Assembly: GCF_001854245.1 (NCBI RefSeq)
Contig: NZ_CP015381.1
Coordinates: 584,001 to 648,000, forward strand
Reading direction: 5' to 3'
Source: Desulfococcus multivorans
GTDB lineage: Bacteria > Desulfobacterota > Desulfobacteria > Desulfobacterales > Desulfococcaceae
Length of the DNA stretch: 64,000 nucleotides
Shown here: positions 23,649-33,032 of the stretch, piece by piece
Position numbering within the stretch: the stretch's first letter is position 1
Layout: every line of letters begins with the position of its first letter
Notes under the pieces: generated by a model
Databases searched by the model: none
Seen by the model: the letters and a program-made list of their open reading frames with translations, nothing else
What the model was told of the DNA's origin: nothing
Translations under genes and position numbers: made by a program

Positions 23649-23736
23649 TGGCGGAGGGAGTAGGATTCGAACCCACGGAGCTTTGACACTCAACGGTTTT
23701 CAAGACCGCCGCCTTAAACCACTCGGCCATCCCTCC
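23649..23736 (-). tRNA. tRNA-Ser(TGA)
   Basis: Minus-strand 88-base tRNA with acceptor arm GGAGGGA/ACTCCCTCC, encoded CCA, long variable arm, GGGTTCGAATCC T-arm and anticodon TGA in loop CTTGAAA. It lies 24 bases upstream of tRNA-Ser(GCT) in the same transcript. Confidence 0.95.
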
Positions 23737-24067
23737 CCTATCTCCCTTGTGGAGCAAATCCTATTAACATCTTATCGGGTTCGGGTCAACAGCTTTTTGG
23801 TCGGATCGGTATCTGAAAGGCGGCGGTCGACCGGTTGCCCGGCCCTGCGCCCTTCAGGTACGGTATGCTGCGCAATATTGACGATTCAGAACTTGACTTC
23901 GTTCCAAAAGCGGATATCTTGGCCTCGATCATGCCATCTTGTGTGTTGACACCGAGGTTGATTTATGGTTTCCCAAGCCATTCAACTTCATCGACCCTAT
24001 ACCGATCCCGAGGCTTCGGGCGCGAGGGCGATCCCGGATCGGAAACGGATATTCAAGGAGAGAATCA

Positions 24068-24553
24068 ATGAAACAGAAATATGTCATCATCAAGAACGAC
24101 GAGAAAAACACGCTGTTGCTCCAGGAGCACGCCGAGCTGGACAAGGAACTGCTCTCCCTGCTCTGCGAGGAGACCTATCCCGGAGACATGATCGCGGAGG
24201 CCGTCGGCCTGGGCAGGGAGGCGCTCATGGCCCGGCTTCGGACCCGGAACATGTATCCCCCCTCCATGTACCTGGACCAGATCGCCCAGCAGGTCATGGA
24301 ACTGTACGCTACGAAAGGGGCGTCTTCCGCCGAGGTGCTCTTCGATGATGTCGAGCTGATCGTGAAGGATCGGGAAGAGGCGGAGGCCCTGGCCATGGAG
24401 GAGGATTCGGCGGATCTGGACGATCTTCTGGACGACGAGGACGATGAAAATCTCGACGATGATTTCGGGGATGACGACGGCATCAACATCAGCTCCAGCA
24501 CCAGCCTCAAAATCGCGGACGACGATTCCCTGGACATCGACGACGACGCCTGA
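24068..24553 (+). CDS. Acidic protein of unknown function
   Basis: 161 aa from ATG 24068 with AAGGAGAGAATCA upstream. The first 110 residues form a helical domain (KYVIIKNDEKNTLLLQEHAE then ETYPGDMIAEAVGLGREALM). The last 50 are extremely acidic (DDLLDDEDDENLDDDFGDDD). No family is recognised. Such acidic tails suit binding to a basic partner or metal. It is the first core gene to the right of the tRNA pair and stands alone, convergent with the transporter operon. Confidence 0.75.
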   Translation: MKQKYVIIKNDEKNTLLLQEHAELDKELLSLLCEETYPGDMIAEAVGLGREALMARLRTRNMYPPSMYLDQIAQQVMELYATKGASSAEVLFDDVELIVKDREEAEALAMEEDSADLDDLLDDEDDENLDDDFGDDDGINISSSTSLKIADDDSLDIDDDA

Positions 24554-24643
24554 GTCCGCTGCGGCATTCCGGCCCCGACCCCCTTGCCCGCGACGCCTTC
24601 TTCGCCGCGGGTTCGAGGCGGCTTCCACGGATCATTCCACGAA

Positions 24644-25435
24644 TCAGTGGAGGATCTGGCTGAGAAAGAGCCGGGTGCGCTCGTGCTGCGGATTGCCGAA
24701 AAAGGCCTCGGGCTCGTTTTCCTCCACAATCCGGCCTTCGTCCATGAACAGGACCCGGTGGGCGACGCTCCTGGCAAAGCCCATCTCATGGGTCACGACG
24801 ATCATGGTCATCCCCTCCCGGGCCAGGTTGATCATGACGTCCAGCACCTCCTTGACCATCTCGGGATCGAGAGCGGAGGTGGGCTCGTCGAAGAGCATCA
24901 CCTTGGGCTTCATGCAGAGGCTCCGGGCCACGGCCACCCGCTGCTGCTGACCGCCCGAGAGCTGGCCCGGATATTTCCGGGCCTGCTCGGCGATACGGAC
25001 CTTTTCGAGAAAGAACATGGCCGTCTCCTCGGCCTCCTTCCGGGGGACCTTTCGGACCCACATGGGGCCAAGCGTCAGGTTTTCCAGGATGGTCAGGTGG
25101 GGAAACAGGTTGAAGTGCTGGAAGACCATCCCCACTTCCTCCCGAATCTTTTCGATATTCTTCAGGTTGTTGGTCAGTTCGATGCCGTCGACGATGATCT
25201 TGCCCCGCTGGTGCTCCTCCAGCCGGTTGATGCAGCGGATCATGGTCGACTTCCCCGAGCCCGACGGACCGCAGACCACGATCCGCTCGGTGGGGTTGAC
25301 CTTCAGGTTGATATCCTTCAAGACATGGAACTCTCCGAACCATTTGTGCATGCCGATGATCTCGATGATCGGTTGTTGGGCTTCGGGGCTCTCCTTGGGG
25401 GCGTCCGCGGGGCTATGGGTGTCGCTTGGGCTCAT
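24644..25435 (-). CDS. aapP: Amino-acid ABC transporter ATP-binding protein (AapP-like)
   Basis: 263 aa. Walker [10 protein letters not shown] (about residues 55-63), Q-loop VFQHFNLF, signature [15 protein letters not shown], Walker [13 protein letters not shown] and the H-loop VTHEM are all intact. The pattern is that of the polar-amino-acid GlnQ/AapP group. It powers uptake through the two permeases encoded just upstream. The N-terminal 25 residues are a Pro/Ser-rich extension. Last gene of the aapJQMP-type operon. Confidence 0.95.
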   Translation of the reverse strand: MSPSDTHSPADAPKESPEAQQPIIEIIGMHKWFGEFHVLKDINLKVNPTERIVVCGPSGSGKSTMIRCINRLEEHQRGKIIVDGIELTNNLKNIEKIREEVGMVFQHFNLFPHLTILENLTLGPMWVRKVPRKEAEETAMFFLEKVRIAEQARKYPGQLSGGQQQRVAVARSLCMKPKVMLFDEPTSALDPEMVKEVLDVMINLAREGMTMIVVTHEMGFARSVAHRVLFMDEGRIVEENEPEAFFGNPQHERTRLFLSQILH

Positions 25436-25474
25436 AAGGCACGCTTTTCTCCATAAAAGTTTACGATTTCCGCG

Positions 25475-26563
25475 TCAGATGCTCAGGTCCTTTTCCAGCC
25501 GGCGGCTCCAGTTGGACATGAAAAAACAGCTGACAAAGTAGATGACCGCCAGAAAGATGTAGGCTTCGGTGGAAAAGCCCATCCACTTGGGGTTGGACAG
25601 GGTGGCCTGGGTCGTCTTCAGGATGTCGTAAAGGGCGATGATCACGACCAGGGAGGTGTCCTTGAAGGCGGAGATCAGGATGCTTACCGTCGGCGGAATG
25701 ACGATCTTGAGCGCCTGGGGCAGCACGACGAGGCGCATGGTCTGAAAATAGTTGAGCCCCAGGGAGTCGGCCGCTTCGAACTGCCCTTTGGGGACGGCCT
25801 GGAGCCCGCCCCGGACAACCTCCGCGATATAGGCCGCCGTGAAAAGGATGATGGCCGCCTGGGCCCGGATAATCTTGTTCACCGTGACGCCCTCGGGCAG
25901 GAACAGCGGGAAAATGATCGAGGACATGAACAGGAGGCTGATGAGGGGCACGCCCCGGATCAGTTCGATGTAGATGATGCAGAGCGCCTTGATGGCGGGC
26001 ATCCGGGATTGTCGCCCGAGGGCCAGGATGACGCCAAGGGGGTAGGCGGCGGTAAGGCCGAAGATCGCCAGGACCAGGGTGAGGGGAAGCCCTCCCCACT
26101 GGGTGCTTTCCACTGTCGGAAGTCCTGGAAAACCGCCCCGCATCAGGACCCACATCACCAGCAGCGCCGCTGCCCAGGCCCAAAGCAGGGACCGGTGCCA
26201 CCAGGCCCGGTTGCGGGTGACGAGGAGCATGACCACGAGGAGAATGATGGCCGCAAGGGGGCGCCATTGCTCGCTGGGGGGATAGAACCCGAAGAGGATG
26301 AAGCGGATATTGGCCGTGATGATCGACCAGCAGGCCCCGCCGGACGCGTGGCACTCGGCGCTGCTGGATGTCCAGAGGCTGTCGATGAAGGCCCACTTCA
26401 CGAAGGGGGGAACGATCTTGCAGAGCCCGGCCAGGACCAGCAGCGTCAGGATCGAATTGAACCAGGAATTGAACAGGTTGGCGCGGATCCAGCCGATGAG
26501 ACCGATGCTGGTGACCGGAGGCTTGATTTCCGGATAGGCCGGTGTCGTTGAATAAACGGTCAT
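25475..26563 (-). CDS. aapM: Amino-acid ABC permease (AapM-like)
   Basis: 362 aa from ATG 26563, whose ATGA overlaps the stop of the upstream permease. It has an N-terminal membrane region, a long loop, then the permease core with about five membrane helices and the EAA-type loop GQFEAADSLGLNYFQTMRLV followed by VLPQALKIVIPPTVS. It forms the channel with AapQ. The frame stays open upstream inside aapQ, but that part is a shadow and is excluded. Length and layout match AapM. Confidence 0.92.
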   Translation of the reverse strand: MTVYSTTPAYPEIKPPVTSIGLIGWIRANLFNSWFNSILTLLVLAGLCKIVPPFVKWAFIDSLWTSSSAECHASGGACWSIITANIRFILFGFYPPSEQWRPLAAIILLVVMLLVTRNRAWWHRSLLWAWAAALLVMWVLMRGGFPGLPTVESTQWGGLPLTLVLAIFGLTAAYPLGVILALGRQSRMPAIKALCIIYIELIRGVPLISLLFMSSIIFPLFLPEGVTVNKIIRAQAAIILFTAAYIAEVVRGGLQAVPKGQFEAADSLGLNYFQTMRLVVLPQALKIVIPPTVSILISAFKDTSLVVIIALYDILKTTQATLSNPKWMGFSTEAYIFLAVIYFVSCFFMSNWSRRLEKDLSI

Positions 26564-27753
26564 CTTTCCACCAGTTTGACTTTCTTGTTGTACCAGTTCA
26601 TGAAGGCCGAGGTCGTGAGGCTGAAAAAGAGATAGACGGCCATGATCATGGCGATGCCCTCGATGGCCTGGCCGGTCTGGTTGATGGTCGTGTTGGCGAC
26701 CGAGACGAAATCCGGGTAGCCGATGGCCACGGCAAGGGAGCTGTTCTTGGTCAGATTGAGCATCTGGCTCGTCAGGGGCGGAACGATCACCCGGAGGGCC
26801 TGGGGCAGAATCACCAGCTGGAGAACCTTGCCCGGCCGAAGCCCCAGGGACATGGCGGCCTCGGTCTGGCCGTGGCTTACCGACTGAATGCCGGCGCGGA
26901 CGATCTCCGCCACGAAGGCGGCGGTGTAGAGCACCAGCCCCAGGAGAAGGGCGGCGAATTCGGGGGAGAAGTTGATGCCGCCCACGAAATTGAAGCCCCG
27001 CAGCTCGGGAACGTCCATGGCCGTGGGCGCGCCCCCGATAACCCAGGCGAGCGCCGGCAGTGCCGGGAGAACGGCAACGGACGTCCGGAAGACGGGAAAT
27101 ATCCGGCCGGTCTCTTCCTGGCGCTTGCGGGCCCATCGCCGAAGCATCCAGACAACGATGCATCCCGCTACGAAGGCCGTGAGCATCCAGATATGGACCG
27201 GGTGGGCTTCGGGCACCCCCACCACCATGCCGCGATTGCTGAGGAAGACCCCGGGAAATGGATTGACGGCCTGACGGGGCGACGGGAGAATCTCGTAAAA
27301 AACGGCGTACCAGAAGAAGAGCTGCAACAGGACGGGGATGTCCTGGAGAACCTCCGTGTAAACGGCTGCCGTCCGGGAGACCAGCCAGTTGCTCGAGAGC
27401 CGGGCGATGCCCACGATGGTGCCCAGGACGACCGTCAGGATGACGCCGATGACGGCGACCTTCAGGGTGTTGAGCACGCCCGCCAGAAGCGCGCGGGCAT
27501 AAGTGTCCGCGGCGGAATAGGAGATGAGGGATTCGCCGATCTCGAAGGCGGCTTCCTTGCCGAAAAAGCCGAAGCCGGTGGCGATGTTCTGGCGTTCCAG
27601 ATTGGTCAGGGTGTTGGTGAACAGGTAGTAGCCGACCAGGATGACCACGGCCAGGGCCAGGGCCTGGTAAAATACGGCCAGCCTGTCGGGGTCATGCCAA
27701 AAAGAGGTTTTTGCCTCAGTTGTCTGCGATATGGAGGGGACTTGTTGCTGCAT
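26560..27753 (-). CDS. aapQ: Amino-acid ABC permease (AapQ-like)
   Basis: 397 aa from ATG 27753, chosen because it gives the usual length; an ATG at 27825 would add 24 low-complexity residues. Signature parts are the FWHDPDRLAVFYQALALAVV start, a large periplasmic/cytoplasmic insert, and the permease loop HGQTEAAMSLGLRPGKVLQL then VILPQALRVIVPPLTSQ. It pairs with AapM to carry L-amino acids across the inner membrane. Overlaps aapM by 4 bases. Confidence 0.92.
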   Translation of the reverse strand: MQQQVPSISQTTEAKTSFWHDPDRLAVFYQALALAVVILVGYYLFTNTLTNLERQNIATGFGFFGKEAAFEIGESLISYSAADTYARALLAGVLNTLKVAVIGVILTVVLGTIVGIARLSSNWLVSRTAAVYTEVLQDIPVLLQLFFWYAVFYEILPSPRQAVNPFPGVFLSNRGMVVGVPEAHPVHIWMLTAFVAGCIVVWMLRRWARKRQEETGRIFPVFRTSVAVLPALPALAWVIGGAPTAMDVPELRGFNFVGGINFSPEFAALLLGLVLYTAAFVAEIVRAGIQSVSHGQTEAAMSLGLRPGKVLQLVILPQALRVIVPPLTSQMLNLTKNSSLAVAIGYPDFVSVANTTINQTGQAIEGIAMIMAVYLFFSLTTSAFMNWYNKKVKLVER

Positions 27754-27886
27754 GGCGATCTTCCGTGATAACGGGTCGGAGGCTCCGGGAGACGAAGCCG
27801 ACGGTGTGGCGGTTTCGAGGCGCATCGGCCCCGCCGGCGAAGGGGTGATGCCGCCCGCCGGGATGCCGGGGGGCGGCGCGCGTGTC

Positions 27887-28912
27887 CTATTTGAAGGGCG
27901 GTGCGTACATGAGTCCGCCGTCGGTCCACAGGGCGTTCAACCCCCGCTCCAGGCCGAGGGGCGTGTTGATGCCGACGTTCCGCTCGAAAACCTCGCCGTA
28001 GTTGCCCACCTGCTTGATGATGTTATAGGCGAATTTCTCGTCCAGACCCAGGGCCGCGCCGTTGCCCTCGGTCACCCCCAGGAAGCGCTGGATAACGGGA
28101 TCCGTGCTTTTCAGCATCTCGTCCACGTTGGCGGAGGTGATCCCCAACTCCTCGGCGTTGATCATGGCCAGGACGGCATAGTCGACAATGTCCCGCCACT
28201 GGTCGTCGCCGTGGCGAACCGTGGGCGCCAGGGGCTCTTTGGAGATGACTTCGGGAAGAATGATGTAATCGGCGGGATTGGGGGCCACCGCCCGAATTCC
28301 GGCCAGCTGGGAGGCGTCGGAGGTCAGGCAGTCGCAGCGTCCGGCGAAGAAGGCCTTGGCCAGCTCGGCATTCTGCTCGATGACCACGGGCTTCCAGTTC
28401 AGTTTTTTGGATCGGAAGAAGTCGGCGGCGTTCTGTTCGGTGGTGGTGCCCGGAAGGACGCAGACGGTGGCGCCGTCCAGTTCCCCGGCGCTCTTGACGC
28501 CGAGTTTTTTGGAGATCATGAAGGTCTGGCCGTCATAGTAGTTGACCGTGGCGAAATTGAGCCCCAACTGGGTGTCCCGGGTCAGGGTCCGGGTGGCGTT
28601 GCGGCAGAGCACGTCGATTTCGCCGGATTGAAGGGCGGTGAAGCGTTGAACGGCGGTCAGGGGAATGAATTTCACCTTGCCGGCATCCCCGAATACCGCG
28701 GCGGCCACGGCCCGTCCGGTGTCGACGTCCAGGCCTTCCCAATGGCCCTTTTCATCGGGTTTGCCAAAACCGAAGAGGCTGCCGTTGACGCCCACCGAGA
28801 CAAACCCTTTCTTTTTGACTGCGTCCAGGGTTTCGCCCGCAAAGAGGTCCGCGGAGACAAGCATCGTCGCTGCCAGGAATAAAGCCGTCAATACCGTCGT
28901 TCGTCGTTTCAT
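27887..28912 (-). CDS. aapJ: Periplasmic amino-acid-binding protein (AapJ-like)
   Basis: 341 aa with AAGGAGGAACTTTGC before the ATG. A signal peptide (MKRRTTVLTALFLAATMLVS) is followed by a solute-binding domain: VKKKGFVSVGVNGSLFGFGK, FTALQSGEIDVLCRNATRTL, and late RGLNALWTDGGLMYAPPFK. This is the general L-amino-acid binding (AapJ/BztA) subfamily by pattern. It delivers substrate to the AapQ/AapM channel. First gene of the operon; the 134-base gap to aapQ is long enough to hold a hairpin. Confidence 0.95.
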   Translation of the reverse strand: MKRRTTVLTALFLAATMLVSADLFAGETLDAVKKKGFVSVGVNGSLFGFGKPDEKGHWEGLDVDTGRAVAAAVFGDAGKVKFIPLTAVQRFTALQSGEIDVLCRNATRTLTRDTQLGLNFATVNYYDGQTFMISKKLGVKSAGELDGATVCVLPGTTTEQNAADFFRSKKLNWKPVVIEQNAELAKAFFAGRCDCLTSDASQLAGIRAVAPNPADYIILPEVISKEPLAPTVRHGDDQWRDIVDYAVLAMINAEELGITSANVDEMLKSTDPVIQRFLGVTEGNGAALGLDEKFAYNIIKQVGNYGEVFERNVGINTPLGLERGLNALWTDGGLMYAPPFK

Positions 28913-29035
28913 GCAAAGTTCCTCCTTTTTTGGTTAACAGGGTCAACAGTCGGATCTTATTTTTGAAGCACGGTATCACAAGTGAAGATGATTTAGCAAG
29001 TAAAAGGAAAAGTTACATACAGGAGCCCCTGGGTG

Positions 29036-29953
29036 CTACAGCTCCTCGGGGGTGAAGGCGACCACGTCGTCGATGCGTTCGGCGCCGGTAAGGAGCATGA
29101 CCAGGCGGTCAAGGCCCAGTGCGTTTCCCGCCGCCGGCGGCATATGGGCGAGGGCGTCGAGGAAGCGGTCCGGCGACGGATAGGGGCGGCGGCCGTCCGC
29201 GGACCGTCGGGCCGCTTCCGCCGCAAATCGTTGCCGCTGCTCCACGGGATCGGTCAGCTCCGTGAAGGCGTTGCACAGCTCCAGGCCGTTGATATAGAGC
29301 TCGAATCGCTCCGCCACGGACGGATCGCCGGGCTTCAGCCGGGCCAGGGCGCCGCACCGGGCGGGGTAGTCGTATAGAAAAAGCGGCTTGTCCAGCCCCA
29401 GGCGGGGTTCGATGACGCACCCGATCATCTCGTCGAACCGGTCGCGGGCGAGGGCGTCTTCCAGGGGGACGGGGCTGTAGCGATCAAAGGCCTCCCGGAC
29501 GGTCATCCGGTGCCAGGGGAGCGAGAGATCGACGCGGTTTCCCATCCAGTCGATCCGATTGCCGCGGCCGATGGTTCGGGCGATGAAGCCGATGAGGGCT
29601 TCGCAGTGGGACATCATCTCCCGGTAGGTCCACCCCGCGGCATACCACTCCAGGATCGTGAATTCCGGGAGGTGACGGTCTCCCCGCTCCCTGTCCCGGG
29701 CGCACCGGCAGATCTGGAAGATGCGCGGATAGCCGGCGGCCAGAAGACGTTTCATGCAGAGTTCGGGGGAGGTGTGAATAAACCAGCCGTCCGCGGGGAC
29801 CGCCTCGATATGGGTTTCGGGGGCCGGGGCGGGGATACGCCACGGCGTCTCCACCTCGAGAAAGCCGGTTTCGACAAAGAAGCGGCGTACGGCCTGAAGG
29901 ATCGCGGCCCTCAGGCGGAGGTTGTCCCGGATGGCGGACTGGCGAAACAGCAT
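29036..29953 (-). CDS. epmA: EF-P lysyltransferase-like protein (EpmA/GenX)
   Basis: 305 aa from ATG 29953. It is a class II lysyl-tRNA-synthetase core without the anticodon-binding domain: FLEVETPWRIPAPAPETHIE, then IHTSPELCMKRLLAAGYPRI, FQICRCARDRERGDRHLPEF (motif 2), and GLDRLVMLLTGAERIDDV near the end (motif 3). EpmA attaches beta-lysine to elongation factor P to help ribosomes over proline runs. The partner genes efp and epmB are not in the window. It follows the deacetylase-like gene after 14 bases and is probably co-transcribed. Confidence 0.9.
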   Translation of the reverse strand: MLFRQSAIRDNLRLRAAILQAVRRFFVETGFLEVETPWRIPAPAPETHIEAVPADGWFIHTSPELCMKRLLAAGYPRIFQICRCARDRERGDRHLPEFTILEWYAAGWTYREMMSHCEALIGFIARTIGRGNRIDWMGNRVDLSLPWHRMTVREAFDRYSPVPLEDALARDRFDEMIGCVIEPRLGLDKPLFLYDYPARCGALARLKPGDPSVAERFELYINGLELCNAFTELTDPVEQRQRFAAEAARRSADGRRPYPSPDRFLDALAHMPPAAGNALGLDRLVMLLTGAERIDDVVAFTPEEL

Positions 29954-29967
29954 CGTTCGGTCCGGTC

Positions 29968-31284
29968 TTATAGCTCCCGTTTCAGGTAGCGGTCCTTCTG
30001 GCGGTCCTGCAGCAGCGCCAGGTCGAAGGTTTTGGGATCCGCCGATTCGTACCATTGATAGGCCGTCTCGCGGCACGCCGCGCACCCTTTGATGGGAAGG
30101 TGGACGGCCAGGGCCCGCTTGCGGCCGTCCGACGATGTGTCGATGGACCAGCAGCCGCCGCACTCCTCGCAGATCCGGACCGTTTCTTCCTGTTTCTCGA
30201 GGATGTTGTCGGTGTCGTAGAAAATGCTCCGCCGCCGCTGGTCGAAGGTCTTGCCGGCCTGAAGTTCCTTCCGGGTTTCGTCCCGCCGGTTCCACCCGGT
30301 CATGACCTTGTCGCCCAGGCGCCGGATATACTCCGTTACTTCGCGGCCCTGTCGGATGCCGTCCGGATCGTAGTCGGGCTCCCTGACCCGGCTGTAATCG
30401 AGGCCGGCCATGGCCAGGATGATCCCCACGTTCATGTAAGGCAGCGCGCTCTCGATGGAGTAGCCGCCCTCCAGCACGGCGATGTCGGGTTTCAGGAGCT
30501 CCGTGAGCCGGGCATATCCCTGGGCCGAGAAGTTCATGTTGGTGAGGGGGTCGGCGTAGTGGTTGTCCTGTCCCGCCGAGTTGATGATGATGTCCGGCTT
30601 GAAATCCGCCAGAATGGGCAGCACCATCTCTTCGAGGGCGTAGATGAATCCCTCCTCGGAGGTGTTGGGGGGCAGGGGGATGTTGACCGTCAGACCCGCG
30701 GCGTTGGGGCCGCCCAGCTCGTTGAGAAAGCCGGAGCCCGGATAGAGAGTCCGGCCGTCCTGGTGGAGGGATATGAACAGCACGTCGGGGTCGTGCCAGT
30801 AAATGTCCTGGGTGCCGTCGCCGTGGTGACAGTCGGTGTCGACGATGGCGACCCGCCCCACCTTGTAGGCCGTCCGAAGATACTCTATCATCATCGCCTC
30901 GATGTTGATGTTGCAGAACCCCCGGGAGCCGTGGACCACCCGCATGGCATGATGCCCCGGCGGACGGACCAGGGCAAAGCCGCGTTCGACCTGCTTGTCC
31001 ATGACGGCCATCCCGATGGTCTTCGCCCCGCCGGCGCTGATGAAATGGGATTCGGTGGTGACCTCCCACTCGTCGGGAACGCAGAAGTGAGTGCGCTGGA
31101 TGTCCCGGATGGTGGCGATGTCCGGCTTGTATTCGATGATGCCGTCGATGTCCAGGAGGCCTTCCTCGAGCACCTGATCCTGGGTGTAGAGGAGCCGTTC
31201 CTCCCGCTCCGGATGATTGGGGCTGATGGCCCAGTCGAAGGCCGGAAAGAACACCAGCCCGGTTTTATGTTTGGCGCAAAGCAT
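29968..31284 (-). CDS. Histone-deacetylase family enzyme with C-terminal zinc-Cys region
   Basis: 438 aa. The catalytic domain (about 10-340) has the active-site His pair in RPPGHHAMR, zinc ligands in VDTDCHHGDGTQDIYW (Asp, His) and GQDNHYADP (Asp), and a late Tyr in LEGGYSIES. It therefore looks active on acetyl-lysine, acetylpolyamine or a like amide. The tail (about 380-430) carries CEECGGCW and CAACRETAYQW, a probable zinc site not found in most family members. It lies between a hydantoinase/oxoprolinase and EpmA in one operon, so the true substrate may be a small amide or a translation factor. Confidence 0.9.
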   Translation of the reverse strand: MLCAKHKTGLVFFPAFDWAISPNHPEREERLLYTQDQVLEEGLLDIDGIIEYKPDIATIRDIQRTHFCVPDEWEVTTESHFISAGGAKTIGMAVMDKQVERGFALVRPPGHHAMRVVHGSRGFCNINIEAMMIEYLRTAYKVGRVAIVDTDCHHGDGTQDIYWHDPDVLFISLHQDGRTLYPGSGFLNELGGPNAAGLTVNIPLPPNTSEEGFIYALEEMVLPILADFKPDIIINSAGQDNHYADPLTNMNFSAQGYARLTELLKPDIAVLEGGYSIESALPYMNVGIILAMAGLDYSRVREPDYDPDGIRQGREVTEYIRRLGDKVMTGWNRRDETRKELQAGKTFDQRRRSIFYDTDNILEKQEETVRICEECGGCWSIDTSSDGRKRALAVHLPIKGCAACRETAYQWYESADPKTFDLALLQDRQKDRYLKREL

Positions 31285-31331
31285 ATAATCCTCCGGAGAT
31301 GGTGATGGGGTTCAGGGTTGGTGAAGATGCT

Positions 31332-33032
31332 TCAGGCATTGGACAAAAGCCGTTCGATGATGGCTTGGTAGCCGTGGATGAGACCCGGTTTGACCTGGAC
31401 CTTGACCCGGATGTTGCGGCCGGCGGTGTAGAATCCGCGGACCATATTGAACTGGAGGTCCTCGGTGACCTCCATTTCCAGGTCCCGGGTGTCGGCCCCG
31501 ATCCTGACGGCCTTGTCCCTCAGCAGCACGAAGGCCTTCTCGACGGCGTTTTCCTTGGAAAAATTCCGGTTCACCGGTTCTGAAAAGTCTTCCTCCGGCG
31601 CGGAGACGATCTCACGCTGGGTGTCGCCGAAGAGGGTGACCTCGCAGGTGGTGCGGGCCAGGGCCGCGCCGATGGCGTTGGCCACGGACCAGTGGGGTAC
31701 GGCCCGGACGTCGAAGTCCGACAGGGTTCGGAGACGGTCGGCGAATTCGGGGGCCGGGCCGCCCAGGACCAGGATCCGCTTGGGGTGGACCTGAAGTCCT
31801 TCCTGAAGCTCATGGACGGTATAAACCGGCTTGCTGTTGATGGCGTCGATCATTTGTCCGGCCTGGGACAGAATGACGTTGCAGGCCTCGTCGAAGATCC
31901 GATCGGCCGCGGCCTCGACGGATATTCCCAGTGCCTGGGCGATGGGTGCGATGCCCGCTGTCGACGCTGCCAGTCCATCCCCCTTCTGGATTCCGAGCAC
32001 GAAGAAGGCGTCGGTGGGGGTGGGCACCTTTCCGCCGTAGGCCATGGCGGGCCCCTCGCGGTCCGGACCGACGGTGAGGATGCCGTCCTGAAGCCGGACG
32101 GCGGAGTCGCCGCCGATGCCGATGGATCGGGTTTCGAGAGAGCGGATCAACGTCTGAATCCGTTTCCGGTTCTGGCTCAGGGTGATTCCTACGGGATCCA
32201 GCAGGGGCGCCCGGTCCACCAGGATCGCCATGTCGGTGGTGGTGCCGCCGATGTCCAGCACCAGCGTTTCTTCGGTTTCCGAAGCGAAGGCGATGGCGCC
32301 CATGACGCTGGCGGACGGTCCCGAGAGGATCGTCTGGCCGGGAAAATCGAGGGATGCCTCGAAGCTCATGGTGCCGCCGTCGGCCTTCAGGAGGTGGATG
32401 GGGATCATGAGGCCCTTCTGCTCGAGAGACTGCTTGACCGCCGCGAAGAACTTCTTGTGAATCGGTCGGATGGTCGTGTTGAGAAAGGTGGTGGCGATGC
32501 GGCGAGGAAAGTTGAGGTTCCCCGAGACATGGTGGCCCAGAAAGATTTTTCCGAAATCGTCCTTGATCGCATGGTAGACAGCCAGTTCATGGGCGGGGTT
32601 TCTGACGGAGAATTTGCCGACGATGCCGACGTTCCGGATGCCCTCCTTCTTGAGAGCCGCGGCGATTTCGTGGATTTCATCCAGATTTACCGGCGCCACC
32701 TCCCGACCCCGATGGTCGATGGATCCGGTGATGCTGTAATAATGGCGGTTGGTCCGGAAATGTTCCGGATCGATCCCCGGACCGCCCGAAACGATCATGC
32801 CCACCTCGGGATATTTTTCCTGTACAATGGCGTTGGTGGTAAGGGTGGTACTGAGCACGACACGGTTGATCCTGTCCGGCTCGATCCCCTCGACGATGTG
32901 TTCGATTCCCGCAAGCACGGTGCTGAACAGATCTTCCGGGTCGGTTCGGACCTTGTATTCGCGAATGAGTCCTTCTTCCCCCAGCAGCACGACGTCCGTA
33001 TGCGTTCCCCCGACATCCAGTCCTATGATCAT
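31332..33032 (-). CDS. Hydantoinase/oxoprolinase A-like enzyme
   Basis: 566 aa from ATG 33032 (AAGGAAATATC before it); the open frame upstream is not needed. MIIGLDVGGTHTDVVLLGEE is the ATP-binding start of HyuA/oxoprolinase proteins; LNFPRRIATTFLNTTIRPI, then SGPSASVMGAIAFA and VLDIGGTTTDMAIL are the other ASKHA-type phosphate-binding loops. It should open a cyclic amide (hydantoin or 5-oxoproline type) using ATP. No HyuB partner is next to it. It heads an operon with the deacetylase-like and EpmA-like genes, 47 bases upstream of the former. Confidence 0.9.
   Translation of the reverse strand: MIIGLDVGGTHTDVVLLGEEGLIREYKVRTDPEDLFSTVLAGIEHIVEGIEPDRINRVVLSTTLTTNAIVQEKYPEVGMIVSGGPGIDPEHFRTNRHYYSITGSIDHRGREVAPVNLDEIHEIAAALKKEGIRNVGIVGKFSVRNPAHELAVYHAIKDDFGKIFLGHHVSGNLNFPRRIATTFLNTTIRPIHKKFFAAVKQSLEQKGLMIPIHLLKADGGTMSFEASLDFPGQTILSGPSASVMGAIAFASETEETLVLDIGGTTTDMAILVDRAPLLDPVGITLSQNRKRIQTLIRSLETRSIGIGGDSAVRLQDGILTVGPDREGPAMAYGGKVPTPTDAFFVLGIQKGDGLAASTAGIAPIAQALGISVEAAADRIFDEACNVILSQAGQMIDAINSKPVYTVHELQEGLQVHPKRILVLGGPAPEFADRLRTLSDFDVRAVPHWSVANAIGAALARTTCEVTLFGDTQREIVSAPEEDFSEPVNRNFSKENAVEKAFVLLRDKAVRIGADTRDLEMEVTEDLQFNMVRGFYTAGRNIRVKVQVKPGLIHGYQAIIERLLSNA

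Noticed and set aside
26564-27163. Upstream extension of the aapM frame
   Set aside because: The extension is out-of-frame aapQ sequence; the ATGA overlap start at 26563 is better.
26542-27768. A 408-codon plus-strand frame opposite aapQ
   Set aside because: Low-complexity Gly/Asp/His composition, no motif; the aapQ permease on the other strand is clear.
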